The notes under the pieces were generated by a model. The model saw only the letters and a list, made by a program, of their open reading frames with translations, ran no database searches and was not told the DNA's origin. A program made the position numbers and the translations under genes. DNA of 14,954 nucleotides, from contig CAKSDT010000040.1 of the NCBI GenBank assembly GCA_934446135.1, positions 1 to 14,954 on the forward strand, in the 5' to 3' direction. Source of the DNA: an uncultured Clostridia bacterium. Lineage in GTDB: Bacteria; Bacillota; Clostridia; RGIG6154. This document shows positions 1-5,576 of this stretch, one piece after another (within the stretch, counting starts at the first letter, position 1; every line of letters begins with the position of its first letter).

Positions 1-153
1 TACTATACTGCGGACGGTCAAGTTCATACATTATTGATCCCTAAACATCTTGCTGTCAAGCGTTTGATTGTAACTGAGCACGGTTCATTTTACAAAATAC
101 CAAATACTGAGAACAGCGATGTTAAATACATAAAAATTGATGAATACATGTAA
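1..153 (+). CDS. 3' end of an unrecognised gene (partial)
   Basis: The window opens inside a plus-strand reading frame that runs for 50 codons to a TAA at 151-153. The visible C-terminus begins YYTADGQVH and ends KIDEYM. It mixes polar and beta-type residues and has no obvious membrane segment or catalytic motif. I do not recognise the family. The frame is judged to be coding because it is open from the window edge and is followed 11 bases later by a hairpin terminator in the same orientation. It converges on the minus-strand toxin-immunity island and so marks the island's edge on this side. Confidence 0.6.
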   Translation, partial: YYTADGQVHTLLIPKHLAVKRLIVTEHGSFYKIPNTENSDVKYIKIDEYM

Positions 154-164
154 AAAAATTAATT

Positions 165-200
165 GGGAAATTTTCGCATAAGTGAAACTTTCCCGATTTT
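165..200 (+). terminator. Rho-independent terminator of the partial gene
   Basis: GGGAAA (165-170) pairs with TTTCCC (189-194). The stem continues as TTTC (172-175) with GAAA (184-187) around one T/C mismatch, leaving an 8-nt loop. GATTTT follows, a short T tract, and an A-run precedes the stem. It sits just after the stop at 153, as expected for the end of that transcript. The weak T tract makes efficiency uncertain. Confidence 0.55.
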
Positions 201-321
201 GTGTATAATAAATTCTTATAAAATAACCATTTATTAAAACCATCAGTATTTTTGCACGATATACTCGCTTTAACTATTTTTAAGTATTGAGTACACAAAT
301 TGTGGCTATTGTAACAAAATT

Positions 322-354
322 GCTTTTAATAGTGACTACCTTTTTGAGTTGAAT
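322..354. repeat. 33-bp direct repeat, copy 1
   Basis: This copy matches positions 1287-1319 at 30 of 33 bases. The repeat begins GCTTTTAATAGTGACTA and ends TGAAT. It lies 44 bases beyond the stop codon of the HEAT-repeat gene (398), so the two copies bracket the third toxin-immunity module. It may be a recombination footprint or part of a mobile cassette boundary. I do not recognise it as a known attachment site. Confidence 0.6.
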
Positions 355-397
355 ATTGAGTGTTGTTTAACAAATCATATTTTAACTGCATGTACAT

Positions 398-1054
398 TTA
401 TTGTTTGCATTCACTAATAACTTTATCAATTATAGAATTGACAGCTTCACTTTTTTCTGTTTTTCTTAATTCTGTTAAAGCAGATAAAATTAAATTTCTG
501 TTATCGTTTCCCAAAATATCTGCCAAAATGTTTATGACTGTACATCTATCACGATAGTCTTCAGTTATTAGTAGATCGATAATACTATTAAGATGTTCTT
601 TATCTCCCATCATATATAATCCTTTAAAGCCGGATGCAATAATTGATATGTCATCTTTTTGAGTTAAATTCTCAAACAACCTATTTAATTCGTTTCTATC
701 AACATCAACATAATTCATAATATCAATAAGACTCAATATGGCGTATTTTTTTACAAGTAGACTTTGGTCGTTTAAAATGCAATTAAGTAATTGTTTATAT
801 GAATTAGTTGTAGTAAATGTTGATAAAGAATCACATGCGTTGACTCTTACCAACTCGTCTTCATCACTAGATAAATTAATTAAAATTCTTTCAGCTGCGA
901 TGTCATTTGCTAACACAAGCAATTCAGCCACATATGCTCTTATTTCCGGATCGTCATGATGTGATAAGTTTATTAATAACGCCATATCACTTGGATTTAT
1001 AACATTTTTTTCAGAAATTAAATCTAATATATTATAAGCCTTATCTAAATCCAT
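398..1054 (-). CDS. HEAT-repeat protein, probable immunity protein of the third toxin module
   Basis: The 218-aa product is an all-helical repeat protein. At least five HEAT-like units are visible, with helix-B patterns such as DPEIRAYVAELL, DELVRVNACDSL, LLVKKYAILSL and DYRDRCTVINILADIL at roughly 30-40 residue spacing. There is no signal peptide or membrane helix, so it should be cytoplasmic. The ATG at 1052-1054 has an AGGGGTG-type Shine-Dalgarno about 7 bases upstream. It begins 15 bases after the stop of a truncated toxin C-terminus (1070-1207), the usual place for an immunity gene. Alpha-solenoid proteins are known as immunity factors in polymorphic-toxin loci, and the immunity role here is inferred from position. 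A generic HEAT-type scaffold or lyase-like protein is the alternative. Confidence 0.75.
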   Translation of the reverse strand: MDLDKAYNILDLISEKNVINPSDMALLINLSHHDDPEIRAYVAELLVLANDIAAERILINLSSDEDELVRVNACDSLSTFTTTNSYKQLLNCILNDQSLLVKKYAILSLIDIMNYVDVDRNELNRLFENLTQKDDISIIASGFKGLYMMGDKEHLNSIIDLLITEDYRDRCTVINILADILGNDNRNLILSALTELRKTEKSEAVNSIIDKVISECKQ

Positions 1055-1069
1055 AATTTCACCCCTTAT

Positions 1070-1207
1070 CTATCGAGCATACTGATATATCATACTAGGA
1101 TCACCGGTATAACAAAAGTAATATATTTCAGCAGCAATACCGACTACCGTAATAACACCTGCACCAATTTTTCCCAAAAACTGTGAATAATGTGTTCCGG
1201 TTTTACA
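1070..1207 (-). pseudogene. C-terminal remnant of a third Rhs-type toxin tip
   Basis: An open frame of 45 codons ends in TAG at 1070-1072. It encodes a short peptide with a hydrophobic stretch (IGAGVITVVGIAAEIYYF) and the end TGDPSMIYQYAR. It has no start codon or Shine-Dalgarno and is closed upstream by TAA at 1208-1210, beside an inverted-repeat element at 1211-1287. The next gene is the HEAT protein. The arrangement matches the last part of a toxin directly preceding its immunity gene, with the rest lost. This is an inference from position and from the coding-like translation. The toxin activity cannot be named from so short a piece. Confidence 0.5.
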
Positions 1208-1210
1208 TTA

Positions 1211-1287
1211 CCATTTAGGGATATACACCAAACGACGGTGTAATGATAACTTAAATAAGATATAAATAAATGTATGTCCCTAAATGG
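1211..1287. repeat. 77-bp element with 17-bp terminal inverted repeats (MITE-like)
   Basis: CCATTTAGGGATATACA at 1211-1227 is the inverse of TGTATGTCCCTAAATGG at 1271-1287 with one mismatch. Inside is a second hairpin, TACACC (1224-1229) with GGTGTA (1237-1242). The element directly abuts the truncated toxin frame on one side and the 33-bp repeat on the other. It has no coding capacity. It looks like a miniature inverted-repeat element or the scar of one, but no clear target-site duplication is visible. A strongly folded RNA or terminator-like structure is the alternative. Confidence 0.5.
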
Positions 1288-1319
1288 CTTTTAATAGTGA
1301 CTATCTTTTTGAACTGAAT
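1287..1319. repeat. 33-bp direct repeat, copy 2
   Basis: This is the partner of 322-354, at 30 of 33 matches. This copy contains a perfect 11-bp palindrome, ATAGTGACTAT, at 1294-1304. It lies about 97 bases beyond the stop of the 163-aa immunity gene, so both copies follow immunity genes in the minus direction. Its first base is the last base of the inverted-repeat element. Confidence 0.6.
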
Positions 1320-1415
1320 TAACAGTTGTTGTTTTAGTATTTTACACATAAACTGTATACTTTACATTTGGCGAAACATTGGTTTGTATAATCGTAGGTT
1401 CTGCATAAAACAGTA

Positions 1416-1907
1416 CTAATAACTAATTCTGAATTTGTTGTTGAATACACCTAAAATTCCTTTTACAATTCCGCTGAATTTTAAATCAAATATAGAATAA
1501 TAAGTTTTATTCGTATTAAACACAATTGCAATTTCATCAGCAAACAAAACAGGAATATTCCCGTTGTTTCCAACCGTTTTTTTCGATTTTACCAACAATT
1601 TGGCTGTATAATCTAAATCGAAACTATCATTGTCCTTTAACAGCCTCGGGTCAAATGCACTGCATAATACAACCTCTTTGTTAATCATATCCTTATTAGT
1701 ACTATCAGTTACCAACCAACCGCTTCCGGTCGTGTAATGATACTCTAAAAGATAAACATTAATGTTACCATCATTTTTAATTGTACTAAGAAAATCATCA
1801 CCTACACTATTTGTTATTTCAAAAATCGGATAATTTACTAATGCTAATGATATCAGCAAAACTGTAAGAAAAATAATGAATACTCTAATTTTTAAAATCT
1901 TTTTCAT
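1416..1907 (-). CDS. Membrane-anchored probable immunity protein of the orphan toxin tip
   Basis: The 163-aa protein has a basic N-terminus and one strong hydrophobic segment (about residues 8-25, IRVFIIFLTVLLISLALV). It is therefore either exported or held in the membrane with the rest outside. The remaining domain is of mixed beta type and not recognised. The ATG (1905-1907) overlaps the TGA of the preceding toxin (1904-1906) as ATGA, and an AGGAG at 1914-1918 lies inside the toxin's 3' end. This stop-start coupling is typical of toxin-immunity pairs and is the main reason for the call. An extracytoplasmic domain suggests it meets its toxin at or outside the membrane, which is inference. 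Confidence 0.7.
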   Translation of the reverse strand: MKKILKIRVFIIFLTVLLISLALVNYPIFEITNSVGDDFLSTIKNDGNINVYLLEYHYTTGSGWLVTDSTNKDMINKEVVLCSAFDPRLLKDNDSFDLDYTAKLLVKSKKTVGNNGNIPVLFADEIAIVFNTNKTYYSIFDLKFSGIVKGILGVFNNKFRISY

Positions 1908-3079
1908 TTTGCACTCCTGATGGTTGTATTATTGGAGAACGTTTTCCAATAAGCCTTTCTTGCACTACTTGGGACAGGATAATAATCGGATCCGCCTTGT
2001 CTATACCCAGTTTTTCTCCTTTCCGGTTTTATTATTGTTTCCCAATTATCTAAATTATTTATATTTCCATAATCACTTTTCTCAAATATAGCCCATGTTT
2101 TTCCATTTGTTCTATTGACCCACGATTTAGCAAAAGTTGAACCAGTGCTGTCAGCGGTTGCAGTATTACAAGAATAAAAGCAACTATTTGGATTATCAAA
2201 AGCCTCTGCTCTCATTCTTGATATTTCTTTAGATGTTATGCTTAGCGAACTTTGATTTCTTTGATGATATCCGAACTCAATGGAGCCGATTAGCCCATGG
2301 GAAAATATTGCTATTTTGTGTATCTTATCATTATCGCGAGCCCATGTGTTTCCTGCAATTCCTTTAGAATTTATATATCCAATAAATTCATTTTTGTTAC
2401 CAAAAAATTTTATGTTTACATCCATTTTATTCGCTGTATCTTTAAAATTAGATATATCCTTGCTTGAATAGCCAACTGAACTAATTAGCCATGTCACAGT
2501 TTCGCCGTTATTCAAACCTTTTAATTGTTTCAACTTTTTTATTGCTGGTTCAATAAAATTATATTTATATCTCCTCTCAAATACTGTGTTGTGCTCACTT
2601 CCTGAAACAACCAAATACTCTAACCCCCATGGATCAATTCTGTTTATTGGATTATTTTCGCAATAAATGTACCAATTAAGTCCGTCTTTAGCGGGATCCT
2701 CTGTTATAAATCTTCCTACAGTTGGGTCATAGTACCGGTTTCTTAAATATATGAATCCTGTTTCGGGGTCGGTATACTCTCCGCAATAGCCGAAAGGGTT
2801 ATGAACCTTTTCGTTTTCCGATTTCCATTGATATATTACCGTCTTTTCTCCGTTTGAGTTTAGTTTTACACCTTCTGTTTTACCGTAGGCATTATATGTA
2901 TAATTTTTTAGTTCTTTACCCAAATAATCGGATATTGATACGACATTACCGTGGTTATCTGTTCTGTAGTAAAATGGTGTTCCGGTCTTATCTTTATACC
3001 CTATAAGTTCTGTCCCTCTGTAATAGATATAATTTTCTGTATCATTAAGTTCCACTATGATGATATCGCATCTGCACAA
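1904..3079 (-). CDS. Orphan Rhs tip: core-end fragment plus CHAT/clan-CD peptidase-like toxin
   Basis: The frame is open for 391 codons from a TTG at 3077-3079 to TGA at 1904-1906. Residues 10-129 repeat the Rhs core end of the main gene exactly, including RNRYYDPTVGRFITEDP. Residues 130-153 are a tip-specific end of the core (IDPWGL). Residues from about 154 are the toxin domain. It contains FSHG (His261) and YSCNTA (Cys304), the His-Gly and Cys spacing seen in caspase/CHAT-like clan-CD cysteine peptidases, then FAKSWVNRTNGKTWA, a pattern common after the Cys in Rhs tips of this type. There is no good start: in-frame TGA lies at 3086-3088 and the Shine-Dalgarno nearby fits a different frame. 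It is most likely a silent cassette that can replace the tip of the main gene. Family assignment is by motif only. Confidence 0.7.
   Translation of the reverse strand: MCRCDIIIVELNDTENYIYYRGTELIGYKDKTGTPFYYRTDNHGNVVSISDYLGKELKNYTYNAYGKTEGVKLNSNGEKTVIYQWKSENEKVHNPFGYCGEYTDPETGFIYLRNRYYDPTVGRFITEDPAKDGLNWYIYCENNPINRIDPWGLEYLVVSGSEHNTVFERRYKYNFIEPAIKKLKQLKGLNNGETVTWLISSVGYSSKDISNFKDTANKMDVNIKFFGNKNEFIGYINSKGIAGNTWARDNDKIHKIAIFSHGLIGSIEFGYHQRNQSSLSITSKEISRMRAEAFDNPNSCFYSCNTATADSTGSTFAKSWVNRTNGKTWAIFEKSDYGNINNLDNWETIIKPERRKTGYRQGGSDYYPVPSSARKAYWKTFSNNTTIRSAK
2694..3053. repeat. 360-bp Rhs core-end direct repeat, copy in orphan tip
   Basis: By eye this is identical to 4279-4638 along its full length, and the offset of 1,585 bases is the same at both ends, so no indels. 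Both copies are read in the same frame within Rhs core sequence. Divergence begins sharply right after the GGATCC that encodes the last residues of TEDP, where tip-specific sequence starts. Recombination between the copies would remove 1,585 bp and fuse the main gene in frame to the orphan toxin. Confidence 0.9.
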
Positions 3080-3103
3080 TATTACTCATGTGGCAGTCCC
3101 TCT
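3045..3103 (-). promoter_or_regulatory. Shine-Dalgarno and 14-codon ORF out of frame with the orphan tip
   Basis: AGAGGGA (3097-3103, minus strand) stands 7 bases before an ATG at 3087-3089. The ATG opens 14 codons (MSNIVQ...HSGT) ending in TAA at 3045-3047. It overlaps the start of the orphan tip in another frame. It might be a leader peptide, a relic of a lost start, or chance. No experimental-type signal distinguishes these. Confidence 0.25.
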
Positions 3104-3108
3104 TACTA

Positions 3109-3489
3109 TTATCTGCCTTTTACAAAATAAAAGCCAACTATACCAATCAGAACAATAATAGATGGTACAATAATTAATACATAATAAACTCCCTCGGGTA
3201 CATCTCCTATGAATACACCATATTTCATCTTATGACATACCAATAAAACCAAGACATTCAAAAGAATTGTTGCTAACATACATATTATACTTGATATGTA
3301 AGATACACTTTTATGCACGATATAAATTATATTTATAACTAATAAATATAGTGGTATTCCAATCAAATTTAATGAAGCATATACAGTAAAATCAAAGTTA
3401 TAACTAATATGAGCAAATACAGCCGTAATACACACATACATCTGTGCTAATATAGGAAAAAAATTTAAAATCCAATACACAAACATCAC
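3109..3489 (-). CDS. Multi-pass membrane protein, probable immunity protein for the main Rhs tip
   Basis: The product is about 126 aa and almost entirely hydrophobic, with four predicted membrane helices near residues 3-25, 38-57, 65-85 and 102-122. It has no enzymatic motif. The toxin's TGA (3486-3488) overlaps the start. Either GTG at 3487-3489 or the next codon, ATG at 3484-3486 (TGATG), could initiate, with GGAAGG close upstream. Such tight coupling directly after a toxin tip is the hallmark of an immunity gene. An integral-membrane immunity protein suggests that the cognate toxin acts at or across the membrane, which is inference. The sequence is visibly more AT-rich than the Rhs core, as is usual for exchanged tip-immunity cassettes. 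Confidence 0.7.
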   Translation of the reverse strand: MMFVYWILNFFPILAQMYVCITAVFAHISYNFDFTVYASLNLIGIPLYLLVINIIYIVHKSVSYISSIICMLATILLNVLVLLVCHKMKYGVFIGDVPEGVYYVLIIVPSIIVLIGIVGFYFVKGR

Positions 3490-5516
3490 CTTCCAATCAC
3501 AGCGTTAGCATAACTAGCCTTACTCTTTTTCCTTGCCCAGGAACTTTTTTGTTTATACAATGTTGCATAATTTGACAAATTAGAATAAGCACCTTCATAT
3601 GTGAACGAACTATTCATAAACACTTCACTGAATTTTGATATTGCCTTATTTGGAATCAGTCCACCTTTAAACTCTAATTCATTCATATATGTTCCTACAT
3701 TGGTTCCATTTGCAAGAGTTCCTTTGCTTAGCGAATCATAGGTTTTGTCGAAACAATTTCTATACCACATATTGTATGGACTGTTGTGTCCCTGAAAAAT
3801 TTTACTGCCATCACTAAGCGTTATTAATGTCCCTTTACTATGTTTATTTATGTAAGCATTATTTACATCATCATATGCAGTATTTAATGAAGCAGTAAAA
3901 TCACCAACAATATATGTTGCGTTAGTATAATTTGATGTTATATTTTTTAGATCATTTGAAGATAAAAAATTATTCAATGAATTATTAAAATCCGTTAGCG
4001 AGTTCATACTTTTAACCACAATATCCCCATCTCTTCTGTATTCCTTTATATATGTATTTGGAATTCGTATTACTGCTGCCGCCTTGTTGCCCCAATAAGT
4101 ATAATACCATTCACCATTGACACCTTGATATATAGCAGATGTATGACCAGCAGTTACTACGCCTTCAATTCCAACTGAATTTTTATTGGTAATAATAATT
4201 GCATCTAATCCTAACGGGTCAATATAATTCACCGGATTATTATTAGCATATACATACCAGTTTGTACCTGATCTGACTGGATCCTCTGTTATAAATCTTC
4301 CTACAGTTGGGTCATAGTACCGGTTTCTTAAATATATGAATCCTGTTTCGGGGTCGGTATACTCTCCGCAATAGCCGAAAGGGTTATGAACCTTTTCGTT
4401 TTCCGATTTCCATTGATATATTACCGTCTTTTCTCCGTTTGAGTTTAGTTTTACACCTTCTGTTTTACCGTAGGCATTATATGTATAATTTTTTAGTTCT
4501 TTACCCAAATAATCGGATATTGATACGACATTACCGTGGTTATCTGTTCTGTAGTAAAATGGTGTTCCGGTCTTATCTTTATACCCTATAAGTTCTGTCC
4601 CTCTGTAATAGATATAATTTTCTGTATCATTAAGTTCCCCTATTATATCCATACCGTCGTACACATATCTTGTGTACTTTCCGTCTGCTTTCTTACTTTC
4701 GCGAAGTCCTTCAAGGTTATATGTATACTCTGCAACTTTTCCGTCCGAAATATATTCATTCAAACGGTTATATCCGTCATAGCGGTAATTTTCCGTTTTC
4801 AGCCTTTTACCTCTGCCGGTTGTTTTCTCTGTAAGATTGCCGGAGTTATCATACTCATACTTTATTGTTTCATTAGGGCTTTGTGACAGTATAAGCCGGT
4901 TAAGATTATCGTAATAGTGCTGTTTTGTCTTTACTCCTCTTTCTGTAATATCATATTCTTTTGAGATATTGCCGAAATTATCAAACTCATATTCTGTTAT
5001 TCTTCCCTCATTATCTGCAACGGTTTTGAGTCTTCCCATTCCGTCATAAGCATACTTTTTTATTTCCCCGTTCAGGTTTTCGTATATCTTATTTCCGTTT
5101 GGGTCGTATTCATAGTTTTCAGTATACAGGATTTCATCATTCTGTTTTGTGATAACATCTTTTACAAGTCCTGTTACATAGTATAAATAAGTCTTGGATA
5201 CTCCGCTTTGGTTATTTTCCTTTTTTACTTTTCTTCCTGCTTTATCGTAAGTGATATACTCTGTACCCATACCTGTTTCTATTGAGGTTACATTTCCCCT
5301 CTTATCATAGGTATAGTTATTTTTAACTTCTCCCATTTTTTTATCTCTGACAGTTTTGGAAGTGAGTCTGCCTTCAATATCATAAGAAAAGTTATTTATT
5401 GTTATATCATTTCCAACTTCAACAACATCGCCGAATCCGTTATACTTATACTTTTGGGTTTCTGTTCCGTCTGTTATACTTTTTACTTTACCGAAATCTG
5501 TATATTCATACTTCAA
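3486..5516 (-). CDS. C-terminal Rhs fragment: YD repeats, core end and permuted papain-like toxin tip
   Basis: A 676-aa open stretch follows the second TAA. The apparent start, TTG at 5514-5516, is internal to the ancestral gene. Residues 1-300 are YD repeats, 300-413 the core segment duplicated in the orphan tip, and 414-437 the tip-specific core end IDPLGL. From about 440 the toxin domain shows AGHTS (His458) followed by a WYYTYWG strand, and later WYRNCFD (Cys588). The order His then Cys resembles permuted papain-like/NlpC-P60-related folds, which include peptidases, amidases and acyltransferases. The assignment is by motif order only. It is coupled to the membrane immunity gene downstream. 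Confidence 0.6.
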   Translation of the reverse strand: MKYEYTDFGKVKSITDGTETQKYKYNGFGDVVEVGNDITINNFSYDIEGRLTSKTVRDKKMGEVKNNYTYDKRGNVTSIETGMGTEYITYDKAGRKVKKENNQSGVSKTYLYYVTGLVKDVITKQNDEILYTENYEYDPNGNKIYENLNGEIKKYAYDGMGRLKTVADNEGRITEYEFDNFGNISKEYDITERGVKTKQHYYDNLNRLILSQSPNETIKYEYDNSGNLTEKTTGRGKRLKTENYRYDGYNRLNEYISDGKVAEYTYNLEGLRESKKADGKYTRYVYDGMDIIGELNDTENYIYYRGTELIGYKDKTGTPFYYRTDNHGNVVSISDYLGKELKNYTYNAYGKTEGVKLNSNGEKTVIYQWKSENEKVHNPFGYCGEYTDPETGFIYLRNRYYDPTVGRFITEDPVRSGTNWYVYANNNPVNYIDPLGLDAIIITNKNSVGIEGVVTAGHTSAIYQGVNGEWYYTYWGNKAAAVIRIPNTYIKEYRRDGDIVVKSMNSLTDFNNSLNNFLSSNDLKNITSNYTNATYIVGDFTASLNTAYDDVNNAYINKHSKGTLITLSDGSKIFQGHNSPYNMWYRNCFDKTYDSLSKGTLANGTNVGTYMNELEFKGGLIPNKAISKFSEVFMNSSFTYEGAYSNLSNYATLYKQKSSWARKKSKASYANAVIGR
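4279..4638. repeat. 360-bp Rhs core-end direct repeat, copy in main rhs gene
   Basis: This is the partner of 2694-3053. It encodes roughly ELNDTENYIYY through GRFITEDP of the main Rhs core. Because it lies immediately upstream of the toxin tip, crossover here replaces only the tip and its immunity gene and leaves the secretion and shell portions untouched. Confidence 0.9.
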
Positions 5517-5573
5517 AGTTTCGCACTTTTCATTGCTTTTTTCTATAAGTCTTGACAGTCCGTCATACTCATA

Positions 5574-5576
5574 TTA
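5574..5576 (-). other. In-frame TAA interrupting rhs (codon 994)
   Basis: The minus strand reads GTA ACC TAA TAT GAG TAT GAC, that is V-T-stop-Y-E-Y-D in the middle of a YD repeat. A single change from AAA, GAA or CAA would create it. The frame before and after is the same (5516 and 7217 differ by a multiple of three). Confidence 0.9.
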
